Part shown: positions 33,488-47,012 of the stretch, piece after piece
Position numbering within the stretch: position 1 is the stretch's first letter
Layout: each line of letters opens with the position of its first letter
Origin: Tetradesmus obliquus
Taxonomy: Eukaryota; Chlorophyta; Chlorophyceae; Sphaeropleales; Scenedesmaceae
Length of the DNA stretch: 64,000 nt
NCBI GenBank assembly: GCA_030272155.1
Contig: CP126204.1
Coordinates: 2,161,501-2,225,500 of the forward strand
Direction: 5' to 3'
Notes under the pieces: model-generated
The model's input: the letters and a program-made list of their open reading frames with translations, nothing else
Databases searched by the model: none
What the model was told of the DNA's origin: nothing
Translations under genes and position numbers: made by a program

Positions 33488-36400
33488 GCTACAGTCTGCC
33501 CACCCGGCACCTTCCTGAACGGCACCGCCGCCAGCGCCCCCCTGGCCAGGTCCTGCGTGCCCTGCACCGTTGGCAGCTACTGCCCAGGTGGTAACCCCAA
33601 GGCAAGGACGCCAACTGACAACATTGGCGGCGCCGCAAACTCCTGCAATATTGGCACCAGCACTGGCCTGACCACCAAGTCTGCAAGGAGCACCAGGCGT
33701 GCCGACTGCAGTGAGTAACAACAGCAGCAGCAGCAGTCTGTAATGATGACAATGCAGCTGCAGGGATGCAAGTGCACTGCGTGGTGTCTGGCCTCATGCT
33801 GCTGCTGCTACTGCCTAGCGCTAGCAACTACAAACAGCCTTGCTGCTGCTCACTTGGTACTTGTACATAATGCAACAGCAGTCACCAAGCTCTCATCTAC
33901 TTGTCAATTATGCAACAGCAGTCATCAAGCTCTATTCTATGCTTGCTGAAGTGTGGTCCCGCTGCCGCTGCTGTCTCTTTGCTTCTGCAGTTGCCCAGGC
34001 CGGCTATGTGCTGCCAGCCACTGCTGGCACTGCTGCCCAGGAGTGCACAGGCTCCACCTACGCACCCGCCTTCAACCGCCTGCGGACCTGCCTGCCCTGC
34101 CAGTCTGGCCTGGCTGCACCAGACGGCTACACCGGTGCCCATGACAACAAGCTGGATGTGTGCCAGGTGCCACCCGGCAAGTTCTGGGAGCTCAACGTGG
34201 TCCGCGACTGCCCCAAGGGCCTGTACCGCGAGGAGTTTGTGCGCACCGACAACAAAACCTCCATTGCCTGCCTGTCCTGCCCTGAGGGCTGGACCACTCA
34301 GAACATTGGCACCCCACGCAGGAGCCTGTGCAACGGTGAGTGCTGACCTAGACCCACCTACCTGCTGCCCTGCTGATAGCATGCTATGTACTTGCTTGCT
34401 GTCACCAGCTGCCTGCCTGCATTGCTGCAAACATGCCACTGCTTGATGCTGCTGTGCCTGGCTGGCCACTGCCTGTCAACATCCCCATGCAGTCTGCTGA
34501 CGCCTCTGCCTGTGCTGCTGCCTGTTTGCCTTTTGTCCTGCTCGCAGTGCTGCTGCCGGGTTACCAGGTGACTGGCGCCGACAACGCCACCTCTGTCAAC
34601 GGCCTGCCCGTGAACACCACCGCCGATGACTTCAACCCACCCGCCACCGAGTTCTGCCCAGTCGGCTTCTACGCTGACGGCACTGCCGGCTTCGCCTGCG
34701 TGCGCTGCCCCTACCAGGCCACCACCCTGAAGAACGGCTCCATCTCTGCTGATGACTGCGTGGTGCCACCCGGCTACTTTGCCAAGGACACTGCCACTGG
34801 TGGTGTGCTTGAGCAGTGCCCCACCACGCCTGCCAACTCTCGGGTCGGTGGCTACTACAGGCCTGGCTGGAAGTCATACAAGGAGGTGCTGTCCACCAGC
34901 GGTGATGGTACTGACAAGTGCATCCCGTGCGGTGCTGACATCATGAGCACACCCATGGATGCCGATGAGATGCCCGGCAAGTCCGACACAGATAAGGCCC
35001 CCGCCTCATCTGCCAGCTGCTACATCCTTGCCGGCTGGGGCATCACCTTCGACCCATCCGACTTCACCAAGTTCAGGGCCATCGCCCCATGCCGCAACAA
35101 CACCTACGGTGTGGCCAACACCACCTACGGCCTGATCAACGCGCCCTGCAAGGCCTGCACCAAGAACCTGTACTCCAATGATACCTCCACCAAGTTCACC
35201 GACTGCAAAAACCCAGGAGGCTTCGGCTATACCTCTGAGGGTGCCAACCAGGTGAGCTGCTGCCATGATCAGCCTTAATTCTTGCTTTTTACAAATGTCT
35301 GCCCAGCTACTGACTTGCTGCAGTGCAGATATTGCTTGTTTTCCTGTGCCTGCAAGCCAGCTGCAAGCTCTGGTACTCAGCATGCCTCTCACACGCCTGC
35401 TGCTGCTGCTGCTGCCACCCTGCCACCTTCCCACTCCTGCAGTGCCCTGACGGCTTCTGGGCTGCCAAGGACTCCATGGCCCCCTGCGAGCAGTGCCCCC
35501 CGGGCCGCACCACTCTGTACCAGCCTGGAAACGGCGCCTTCCAGGACTCCATTGAGGACTGCATCGTGCCTCCCGGCAGCGGTATCTACAACGGCAACGA
35601 CACCAACCCCTGGAGCCCCACCGACCCCACCAACCCCAACACACCTGCCAAGGAGTGCCCCATCGGCTTCTACAGCAGCAATGACACCCTGGCCACCGAC
35701 AACAAGTGCAAGGCGTGCCCCGACAACGGCAGCACCACAGCACCAGGAAGCACCAGCTGCACTGGTGAGTGGCGCTGCATGCCTCGTTTTCTTGCCAGCT
35801 GCAGTGTGATGACATGTATTTGGAAGAGCTGCATGTTGAGACACCTCTGTTGTGGACCTGCATCTTGCACTGTGGGTTCCGTGCTGGTTGAACATATGTA
35901 TTGCACGGCACGCAGTCCCTGCACACTTCACTGTTGAAACATGTGTTGCACGATGCCCTACACCAATCCACTGTTGCCGCTGCTGACGTCCACCTGCTCT
36001 GCCTGCTGTGTCATATCTGCTGCAGTGTGCGCTGCCGGCTATGGCATTGCCACAGGCGAGACCAAGTGCTCAGCCTGCCCCTACGGCAAGTTCAACCTGG
36101 GCACCAGCGAGTCCTGCAACACCTGCCCCCAGACCACCTTCAACGACTTTGTGGGTGATGGCTACCTGTCCAATGGCATCACCTTCCGGAAGAACCTGAA
36201 GGGCCCAGAGTCCTGTGTGCCCATCCATGCCCAGCTGCCCAAGCCTGTTGGCGACCGCTTCGGCCTGCCTGACGCCATGTTCACCGAGACCGTCAACGTC
36301 GCTACTGCTGGTGATGACAAGGCAAAGGTGGCCGCCTGCGTTACGGCCTGCCCTGCCAACCAGTGCTGCATTGCTGAGATTGAGAAGAGCGACAGCGGCA

Positions 36401-36855
36401 TCACCTGCAGGCAAGCCCGCCTGGCACCTCTTGGCGCGAGCACCGCTGATAACAAGGCCCGCATGTACTACAAGCTGCCACCCAGCGAGATCGCTGCTGC
36501 CACCAAGAACACCACCACCAGCGCCAAGACCATGGCATCAGGCATCTATGCCATCTGCGACATCGAGGCACACAAGGCTGCTGCTGCTGCAGGCGAGCTG
36601 GGCACATCCCCAGACCCCACCAAGGTTGAGGCTGGCAGGAACTCCATCGAGTTCGACACAAACGCATGCAAAAACGCCGTAACCTGCAAGGCTGCCTGCG
36701 CTGCTGATGCTGCATGCTGGGGCTTCATCTATGTGCCAGGCAGCGGCTTTGCGCTGCGTGGTGGTGAGAGCTGGCTGGGCGGCCGCTCTTTCTTTGGTAG
36801 CCCCAACGGAGCCGACCTGGGCGCCCTTGCCACATCAACTGTGGAGACGTGGTAA
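33057..36855 (+). CDS. Large secreted Cys-rich protein with ephrin-receptor-like (GCC2/GCC3-type) repeats, paralog 2
   Basis: Paralog of the gene at 24618-31032, transcribed away from it. Six exons: 33057-33315, 33495-33710, 33991-34335, 34548-35251, 35443-35764, 36026-36855; 891 residues, phases close. It opens with a signal peptide (MVAARHVLAAVLVALAAS), then SGVSCPAQIPGCTARRCTTR. Cys modules include CTVGSYCPGGNPKAR, CPKGLYREEF, CPVGFYADG and CEQCPPGRTTLY; the C-terminal segment has CVTACPANQCCIAEI and CAADAACWGFIYVPGSGF (PAN/apple-like). Codons are very strongly biased to C/G-ending forms (GCC, ACC, AAC, AAG), more than in any other gene here, which suggests high expression. Unlike most neighbours, no shadow exon was found in its introns. 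Function unknown; extracellular matrix or cell wall is inference. Confidence 0.88.
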
Positions 36856-38771
36856 GCAGCTGCACCATGTGCTGCTGCTGCTGCTGTGGTTGGTGTGTGC
36901 GGTTGCTGCTCCTATTGCACAGTGTCGCAGCCTGCCGCAAGGCAGCGACACAAGTGCTTCCATAACACGGCTTATCAACAGCTTTGCAGCGTGAGATTAC
37001 AGCCATATCAGTTGTATATATGTGGTTGGCCTTTTGAGTGAGAGACCCCTAATTAAATGCACACCTTCAGCTGGTGCATGGCAACTGTGGTGTGCTGGGG
37101 AAGCATGCTGTACTGATGGACAGCAGTGCATATTACAAGCAAATCATAACAGCCTATATCACCCTGGCTGGTTGGAATGGTGTTTGTGTGGTGCAATAAG
37201 TAGCAGAGCACACAGTGCCCAGCTGCTAGTTCGATGGTTTATGTGCATCAGAGGCTAGATGTGTGTTCCCAGCTTGGTTGATTTAGGCCAGTGCGGCAAC
37301 AGCCACAACGCAACCGCTTCCGTTTGCTTGGTTTATTCCTGAATGCTTTTTGCCCGCCTCACTTGGAGGGTGGTGACAGAAAAAGCCCTTTGAGGGCGGT
37401 GACAGAAAAAGCCCTTTTTGGCATCAACTTTGTTCCTTGTTGGTTCATAAGCTTTCTATTGCACCTGCAACAGGTGCCTATGCCTTTATGAGTATGTCAG
37501 CTGTGAGTCAGCTGCTGCCACTTGGCAGCTTTCAGCAGGATGCAGCTGCCAAATAATGGTTTGTGATGAGCAATGGTCTGCCAGTGAAGTGCTGCACTGT
37601 ACTGCGCAGTTCACTTTTTGATACGGCACAGTCTGCAGTTGGTGCTGAGTATGTTTCAGCTGCAGAGCTGGCTGGTTACTAGCAACTTCTTAGCTGAGTA
37701 TGTTTCAGCTGCAGAGCTGGCTGGTTACTAGCAACTTCTTAGCAACCAGCTGCCTCCTGCAAGGAGGGCATGTGCTAGGGACTGTTTTGACACTTTGTGC
37801 ACAGTGGAGCTTGCAAGCATTGCTGGCACAGTTGTAACAGAACCTACCTCACCTTACCGCCTGATCCTGTGGCTATGAGCTCGTGATGCATGACCTGAGC
37901 GAATGCTTCCTGCAAACTCTCCCAGCTGCCTCCTGCAAGCAGACCATGCGCCTTGGGACTGTTCTGACACTTGATGCACATATGTTTGCAACAGAACAAG
38001 TGTAACAGCAGCAAGGGAGGACAACAAAGGGGCTTGAAACACAGACATGCGCTAGAGAGTGTTGTGGCAATTGCTCCCAGCTGCCTCCTGCAAGGTGACC
38101 ATGCGCTAGGACTCTCCTGAGAAGTTGCCATTGCTGTTGAGTAGTTAACAGAAAGAAACATCTGAGTGCCTGTGCGGAACACTCACAATCAACAGCAGCA
38201 TGTTGTAGCCTTCTGTGTGTTTTTAAAAGCATCGTGGTGAACCAAGATATTGAAGCACCTTTTCAAGCACTGCTGTGTTGGCAACACACCAGAAGCACAG
38301 CCTTCCTGATGCTGGCCCGGGCCACTTGCAGGCACAATCTCCTTGCACAGTCAACACAGTGATCGACCATACAATGTGGCTCGCCACCACGTGCTTTTAC
38401 AACATAAGCAACCCCGTACCTGCTCGAACTGTTACATTGCGTAACTCATGGCACTGCCAGCATTCAAATTTGAACGACGCCCACAAAACCCTCCCGTAGT
38501 CCCATCACGACAAGGATACGACAAATCAAGCCCAATAATGATGAGTGTTGGTTATAGGCTTCGATAAGGATGTGATGAGTTGAGGCAAACGATAGATGTT
38601 CACTGCAGCATGCTGCGCCTTGTAAGAGCGCCCGAGCACAAAGAAGCAGCGATAGGCATTTCACCACACGCTGGAACTCGTGACGATGCAGCTAAGAACC
38701 TGCGTTTCAGCGATGCGGCCCCTGGCCAGCAGGCTGTTGCTGTTCCACTGGCAAGCTGCTTTGGCTTCCAG
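36856..38771. other. Intergenic region with short tandem repeats
   Basis: No gene supported. 37644-37741 is an exact 49-bp tandem pair (unit starting GCTGAGTATGTTTCAGCTGC). CAGCTGCCTCCTGCAAG recurs near 37748, 37922 and 38080 with similar flanks, like a decayed dispersed unit. A 20-bp-scale direct repeat (GTGACAGAAAAAGCCC) lies at 37371-37416. The BRCA2 promoter should be near the right end. Confidence 0.55.
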
Positions 38772-39712
38772 ATGGACCAGCAGCTGCATGCTCAGTTCCA
38801 CGCGTTGCTGGGTGAGTCAATTGATAAAACCGTGCTGAAGCAATGAGACAACCTGCGCAACAGCGGGCACCTGCTGTGCTGTGCGCTGTGCTGATTCATG
38901 CTGGGATGCTTGGCGTGCTGCTGGTTGTCCTCCATCATGCTGCGCTGAGCTCCTTCTTCGCTCTTTACTGCATATGCAGCACAACTGCAGCCCCCGTCAT
39001 GCTTGAAGACCGCAGGGGCAGCGCCAGCAGCGGCAACAGCGGCACAGCCATGCCCAGCACCCCTACATGCAGCAGCAGCACCTGCACAGGGCGCTGTGTC
39101 TCGCACACCAGCAGCAGATGCTGTGGCTGCAGCTGGTGCTGCTGCTGTGGCAAGCCGCACAGATGCAGAAGGTTCCTGCAAGGCTTCCAGAGTTGCTCCT
39201 GCAGCAGGAAACCCATGTAAAGGCCAGCAGGCATTTCCTGCAAGCACAGCAGCAGCAAGTGAACACATTGCACAAGCTGCTGCACCATTGCATACGCGCA
39301 CACCACCTCCAGCAACAGCAGCAGGTGATGAGTCAGCATGTGATAGCCTGGGAGGCGATGCGTACCCGTCTATGATACCAGAGACATGCCTGGAGGCAGA
39401 TGACTTGTGGGCCACGCCAGTGGCAACGGCAGCAGCAGCAGCAGGAGACACAGGCGGCGCACTACCAGCTGTGAAGCAAGAGCAGCCGCAGCCGCAGCGC
39501 AGGGCTCCTCACCAGCCAGTAAAGTCCAGGTTTGCGCAGCACCACAACATGCAGAAAGACGGTTGTGGCGTCCAACACCAGCAGCAGCAGCAGCAGGAGC
39601 AGCCACAGCAGGGGCAGTCACATGGGTTGCAAGAGACGGAGCAGCAGCTGCAAGCAGCTGCGCATTGTGCTTCTAACGCTGCACTCAAGAACGACAGCAG
39701 GCAGCAGCAGCT

Positions 39713-39743
<31 letters not shown>

Positions 39744-40096
39744 GACCCACAGGTGGTGTATGCTCCTGCAAGCGGCAAACGGCTCACCAAGAAAGTTCAG
39801 CAGCCGCTGCCGCTTCTGCAGCCAACCACGACAGCAGAGAAGCAACAGCAGCAGCTGCAGCAGCAGCAGCTGCAGCAGCAGCAGCAGGAGCAGCAGCAGC
39901 GTCAGTCGCTTGCTCCCAGCAGTGTGAACAAGCCGCACCAGCAGCAACCCAAGTCAGCGAAGAATGGGCCAGGCAAATTTGCTGGCATCCTACTGGAGCA
40001 GATTGCTGCCAGGCAAAGAGAGGCAGCAGCAGCAGCAGCAGCGCCGCCAGCAGGCCGCGCTGTTGGCAAGCCTGCAGTCAGCAGCTTAGCACTGCT

Positions 40097-40133
<37 letters not shown>

Positions 40134-40280
40134 TGGCAAGGCCAGCAGCAACAGCAGCAGCAGCAGTGGCAAGGCCAGCAGGCATGCCACCAGCTGAGCG
40201 CGCTGCCTGTAGCTCCCGCAGTGTTTGGCCCTGGACCTGCCAGGTCATTCGGGCCAACCGCCGCAGCACACGCGCGGCCC

Positions 40281-40326
<46 letters not shown>

Positions 40327-41071
40327 CAAAAAGCTTCAAGCCGCAGCCCGCAAGGGGGCCCTCAGCAGCTGCCAAGATCTACAGGGACACCAAGCCATTC
40401 AACGCTCCTCAACGGGCGCGGACACCAACAGCATCATCATCAGCAGCAGCGGCAGCGACAGCTGCAGTTGTGTCTGGTGCTACTACAGCTGGTGCTGCTG
40501 CTGGCAGTTCGAATCCCAGGGGACGCCTGAACCCTGAGCCTGGCACTTTCAAGGTCCCTAGAAGAGTGCTGGCAGGTGCAGCAGTGAATGCAGCAGCAGC
40601 TGGTGGCTCAGACCTGCCTGCAGCAGTGGCTGCTAGCGGCGCTGCTGCTGGAGAGAGCGCTGCTGCTGCTGGCCTTGGCCTTGGCTTTGTGACTCGCCAG
40701 GGCAGGGGCATTCATGTGTCTGAGGCAGCACTCAACGCTGCAGCAGCGCTGCTGCGTGATGAGCTGGCGCCAGCACACCAGGCAGAAGAAGATGAGCAGC
40801 AGCAGCAGCAGCAGCAGCATGACGCAGCAGGCGTGCAGGCAGAGCTAGCTGCGTCAGCAGCGCACGGTGCATCTGCTGCCACGGCAGCTGAAACGTTTGG
40901 CTTTGTCACTGCTGGCGGGAAGGGCATTGCTGTGTCTGACGCAGCGATGGCAGCAGCGCAGGCCTTGCTGCATGATGAGCTAGCACTAGAACCCCAACAG
41001 GCATTGGATGAGCAGCAGCAGCAGCCACAGGGACCCTTCTTCACATCCCTGTCAGCAGAAACGGCAGCTGA

Positions 41072-41102
<31 letters not shown>

Positions 41103-42522
41103 GCAACAGCAGCAGGTAGTGGCTTTGGCTTTGTCACTGGTGCTGGGAAGAGCATCGCTGTGTCTGATAAAGCCATGGCAGCGGCAAAGGCACTCTTGCA
41201 GGAGGAGCTAGCTCCACAACCTCAACAGGCATTGGATGAGCAGCAGCAGCAGCAACAGGTAACATTTGGTACAATCCTGTCGGGAGAAGCGGCAGCAGCA
41301 GCAGCAGCAGCAGGTAGTGGCTGTGGCTTTGTCACTGGCGCTGGGAAGGGCATTGCAGTGTCTGATAAAGCCATGGCAGCAGCAGAGGCACTGCTGCAGG
41401 AGGAGCTTGCATTTGGACCCCAACAGGGCTTGTTAGAGCCGCAGCTGCTGGATGCCGCGTATCCACCCGCAGAAGGGGTAGCAGCAGCAGCAGGTGGTAG
41501 TTTTGGCTTTGTCACTGGCGCTGGGAGGGGCATCGCTGTGTCTGAAGCCGCTATGGCAGCAGCAAAGGCACTGCTGCAGGAGGAGCTAGCTCCAGACCCA
41601 CAGCAACAAGAAGAACAGCAGCAGCGGCAGCAGCAGCAGCAGCGGCAGGGCCGTAGGCACCTGCTAGCCAGGGGCAGTGGCAGTGTAGGCGTGGGCAGCT
41701 TCAAGCCACCTCGTGTAGAGAGGCAGCATGCCACTGCAGCTGGCAAAGTTAGCAAGGCTGCAGCTGCAGCAGCACAGCCACACCAGCCGCAGCAGCAGCA
41801 GCAACAGGGCCTGCACAAACCAGCAAGCAACACCTGGCAGCAGCAGGCTGCGCCGTGGCAGCAGCAGCTAGAGCAGCAGCACGGGCAGCAGCAGCAGCAG
41901 CCTGCATTGCCACTGGAGGAGATCCAGGGCACGCTGCTTGGCTCAGATGACCTGGCTGGCATCGACAGCATTCTGGCAGCATATGAACAGGCTGCACCAG
42001 CTGCTGCTGGCTGTGATGGACCAGCAGAAGCACCAGCGGGGTCGCCTGTTGCACAACCGCCAGAACAACTAGCTCAAGTAGCAGCAGCAGAAACAGCAGC
42101 AGATCTGCAGCCTGACGAGCCGGCAGCAGCTGACGACGCCACTCCTGCCGCTGCTGGTGACAGCAGCGAGAAATTCGTTGAAGAAGCAGCGCCAGATCAT
42201 TCCCAGCAGCAGCAGCAGCAGCAGCAGCAGACAGATGAGGCTATGATCGATGTGTCTGCTGCAGCTAGCTCTCCTGGCAGCCTGTTGGCTGCCGACATCA
42301 CTGCTGCTGCTGCTGCTGCCGGTGCTCCAAACAGCCTCATCAGCATGGAAGGCCTGACTGCAAGCGAGTGTGCCGCTGCTGCTGCCCTGCACGCGCACTT
42401 GCATGAGGTGGCTAGCGCTGGCACTGCAACTGCCGCAACAGAGCAGGATCCTATGGCAGCAGCAGCAGCAGCAGAGGAGGAGGTCGTTGGAGCAGCCAAT
42501 GCAGCAGCAGCGGCTGATGATG

Positions 42523-42560
<38 letters not shown>

Positions 42561-44102
42561 CAGGGGCCTGGGGCATGGGCAGCAGCCTGTGCTGCTTTCA
42601 AGCAGGGTGGAGCAGCTGCTGCCAGCAGCAGGCAGCTGGGCAGCAGCAGCTTGCAGAGCCAGCTCTGCTCTGATAGCCAGGCCACAGGGCGAGAGGCTGA
42701 TGCAGCAGCGGCAGCAGCAGCAGCTGTTGATAGGGGCTTTGAGGCTGTGCATGTGTCTCAGCAAGCTATAGGGCAGGAAGAGGCAGCGGAACTGCAGCCA
42801 CCAGGACTGCCGCTTGATGCAGTGCACAGCGCACTACAACCAGCAGCAGCAGCAGCAGCAGCAGCAGATGATGGACGGTTGTCTCCAGCAGCCCAGCGTG
42901 CTGCTGCTGCAGCAGCAGCATCCGGCAGCAACGGAGTTTTTGACTCCACCCCTGGCCTGTCAGGTGAGGTGCTGCTGCTGCCGAGCCCCGCTGCTGGTGC
43001 CGTGCAGCAGCACAAAGCAGCAAGCGGCAGCAGCGGGGCGAACGCCATGCCAGACTCTGCTGCTGCTGCTGCCGGTGACATGGCCTGTGGGCTGCCGCAG
43101 CCAGAGGTACCTCTGCAGCAGCAGCAGCCGCAGCAGCAGCTGGACCCAGCTGATGCAGCACACGACACAGCAGCAGCAGGCCCAGACGCACCTCCAGCAG
43201 CTGCTCGCCGCTGCGTCAAGCCACTGCTTGTTGATGCCTCATCTGCTGCTGCTGGGCCGTGCCTGCCAGCCCCTGCAGGGTCAGGCCTCTGCTGGGCTGC
43301 TGGGGATGGCGTGCTGCTGCGGCAGCAGTCGCTGCAGCAAGGGGCTGCCTTTGTGCAGCAGCTGCGGCAGCTGGGGCTCCTGCCGCCTGCTGCTGCTGCT
43401 GCTGCTGATGGTGGGCGTGGTGGTGGCGCTGTTGCTGGCTGTGGGTGCTGCGTGCAGCAGCAGCTGCTGGTGCAGCTGTGCTGCGATGCTGCTGCTGACT
43501 GTGTGCGGCTAGAGCTGGGGGTCTGGCCTGAGCCGGCAGCAGCAGCAGCAGCAGCAGGAGGGGCAGCAGAGGGTGTGTCTGCAGGACTGCTGCGCAGCTT
43601 GGCAGGCAAGAGGAAGCATGGCGCATTGGACCATGCAGCAGTGACGGGTCACAATATAGGGGCAGCAGCAGCAGCAGCAGCTGCAGCTCCAGCAGCAGTA
43701 GCAGAGTGCGTGGATCTGACAATGCAGGATGCTGAGCTGGATGATTCACAGGCTGCAATAGCAGCTGCAACAGCAGCCGTCGCAGCAGCAGTTGCTGATG
43801 CAGATACAGTCATGGTGGAAACCTTGGATGCTGGGCTGGACTCGCCTGCAACACTGCATGCAGCAGCAGCAGACAGGGCAGGCGCGGCAGCGGCAGACTC
43901 AACTACAGCTACCGTTGCAGCAGCTGCTGCCAGCACAGTGGCAGCTGAAGTTGTGCCAGCAACGCCGCTGCTGCCGGCAGCAACAGCAAGCGATGCTGCT
44001 GCTGCTGCTGCCGCTGCAAAAGCTGGCAGCTTGTCACGTGCTGTGAGCGACGTCGTTGCAGAGACGCCAGCAGCAGCACTCACCCAGCAGCAGAATCTGC
44101 CC

Positions 44103-44139
<37 letters not shown>

Positions 44140-44228
44140 CTGTTGTTCAAGGAGGTGCTGCTTGTGCTGCAGCGTCCATTCCTGCAAGTCTTGAACCCGA
44201 TCAGCTGCCTGCCACATCAGCTATCCTG

Positions 44229-44264
<36 letters not shown>

Positions 44265-44744
44265 CAGGAGCAGCTTTCAGATACAATGCGTCTTGAAGAG
44301 GAGCCACACATGCAGCAGCAGCAGCAGCCAGTGGGTGACACAGTGTTGCTTGACAATCCTGTCGGTGCATCAACACAGCATTGCAGCAACCCTTCTGACT
44401 CACTGGCAATTAGCCAGGGCGACAGAGGCGGAGCAGCAGCAGCAGCAGCAGCAATACCAGATTCAACTGCAGCTGAGGCTGGGCCGACATTGCCAGCTCA
44501 TCAAGTGGAAGCGGCAGCAGCAGCAGCAGCAGCAGATGATGATGATGCGCCACCAAGTGCCCTGCCTGTGAGAGACCTGTTTGGGGCTGCACAAGACACC
44601 CCAGCAATAGCACCATCCACAGTAGCAGCAACGCCAGCAACAGCAGCAACGAGTGCTGGGCCAGGGACAGACTGCCCTGACACTGGCTGCAGCACTCTGC
44701 CTGTGGCTGACCTGTTTGGAGCTGCGCTGCCCACACCAGCAGTG

Positions 44745-44780
<36 letters not shown>

Positions 44781-46969
44781 GGCCAAGGCGGTCCTGCAGA
44801 TGTGCCATCTGCTGCAGGTGACACGCTGCCTGTGGCCGACCTGTTTGGAGCTGCATTGCCTACTCCAGCAGCCTTGGCAGCCTTATCAGCAGCAGCAGTC
44901 GTCGCAGACTTGCCAGCACACCAGCATCCTGCAGAGCTTGGTCAGCAGCAGCAGCAGGAGGTGAGCTGCTCTTTGAGTGGTCGCTCTGCTGTGTCACTTG
45001 GACTCAGTCAGCTGCCAGAGTTCTGCACTGTAGAGCTGCAAGCTAAGCTGGCAGCTGACCGAGCAGCTGCAGCACTTGCTGCTGCTGCTGCTGCAGCAGA
45101 GCAGGAGGGCGCTGAGACACTTGCCGTTGATGCTGAGGATGAGCCTGCAGCAGCAGGTGCTGATACAGCTGCTGCTGCTGCTGCTGCTGCTTCTGCTGCT
45201 AGGGAGCTGCAGTTTACTACAGCTGCAGGCAGCAGGGTAAGCATCTCAGAGGCAGATCAGGCACGAGCTTGCGGCATCAACCTGTTCAGCCAGCTGACGC
45301 AGCAGCAGCAGCAGCAGCAGCAGCATGGTGAGAACCCAGCAGTGGCAGCAGTAGCAGCAGCAGGTGAGGCAGCAGGGGCAGGGACTGCCAGCGCTTCGGC
45401 TGCTGCTGCTGCTGCTGCTGCTGCTGCCTCTGCTTCTAGTGCTGCTGCAGGCTGGGCTGCTCTGCTGCAGACGGGCAGCGGCAAGCAGGTGGCATTCAGC
45501 ACAGCAAGCATGGCTGCTTTCAAGCAGAAGATGGGCCACCTGATACAGCCATCAGAGCAGCAACAGAAACCAAACACTTCAACAGCAGCAGCAGCGGCAA
45601 AAATGGCAGGCGATGCAGCAGCAGCGAGGGTGAAGCGCAAATTTGGTGTAGCAGGCAGCTTGGAGAATGCTGTGCAAGGTTCTGCAGGCTCCGCTGCTGC
45701 TGCTGCCGATGCTGATGCACAGCGTGGTGATGACGGCTACGAGCGCAGGCCAGTCAAACGCCCCAGCTGCTCACCTGAGGCGCCTGCAGAGCAGCAGCAG
45801 CAGCAGCAGCAGCAAAGAGAAGCATCGCATATGCCAGCAGCAGCGCCTCCTGCAGGCGCCAGCGGCTTGGTTACTGCTGGAGGTCGGAAGGTGGAGCTGG
45901 GTGCTGCTGCTATGGCTGAGTTTCAGCAACGCATGGGCCAGCAGCAGCAGCAGCAGCAACAGCAACAAGAACAACAAGAGCAACAGGCGGCAGTCGCAGC
46001 AGCCCCAGCAGCAAATGGCCTGATCACTGCTGGAGGTCGGAAGGTGGAGCTGAGTGCTGCTGCTATGGCTGAGTTCCAGCAGTGCATGGGCCAACAGCAG
46101 CAGCAGCAGCCAATGGATGCAGCAACAGGAGCCAGCAGCGGTCTGACCACTGCAAGCGGCCGGCATGTGCCCCCAGCCAGTGCTGCTGCTGCAGCTGCAT
46201 TCCAGCAGCGCACTGGACAGCCAGACCAGCAGCAGCAGCAGCCACTGAATGCGGCAGCGGGAGCCAGCAGCGGTCTTACCGCTGCTAGTGGCAGGCATGT
46301 GCCGCCTGCCAGTGCTGCTGCTGCAGCTGCATTCCAGCAGCGCACTGGACAGCCAGACCAGCAGCAGCACCAGCAGCAGCAGAAGCAACAAACAGCAGCT
46401 GCTCAGCGCGTAGGCAACCCACCAAGCGCTGCTGCTGTCAGATCCAGCAGGAACAAGCAAAGTTTGCTACAGCGGCTTCAGGAGCGAGATGAGGATGGTG
46501 CTGCAGGTACAGCTGCAGATCCAAGGCCGGCAAAGCGCCAAAGCTGCTCTCCTGCTACACCAACAGAGCAGCAGCAGCAGCAGAGTGCAGCGGGAGCGTC
46601 TAGGGGCTGCTTGCTGTCTACTGCTGGTGGCAGGAGTGTGCAAGGACCCAGCAGTGAAGCTGCGGCAGCATTCAGGCAGATGATGGGACAGCAGGAGACG
46701 CCTGTGCAGCAGCAGCAGCAGCAGTCAATTGCTCCTGCAGCTTGCATGCTGTCTACTGCAGGCGGCAGGAGTGTGCAAGGACCCAGCAGTGCAGCTGCGG
46801 CAACATTCAGGCAGATGATGGGGCAGGAGACGCCTGTGCAGCAGCAGCAGCAGTCAATTTCTCCTGCAGGTGGCCTGCTATCTACGGCGGGCGGCAGGAG
46901 TGTGCAAGGGCCCAGCAGTGCAGCTGCAGCAGCATTCAGGCAGATGATGGGACTGCAGGAGACGCCTGT

Positions 46970-47012
<43 letters not shown>

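Noticed and set aside
42197-43770. Long Ala/Leu/Cys-rich frames on the - strand opposite BRCA2 exon 2
   Set aside because: Artefacts of CAG/GCA repeats read in other frames; no starts, motifs or splice sites support them.
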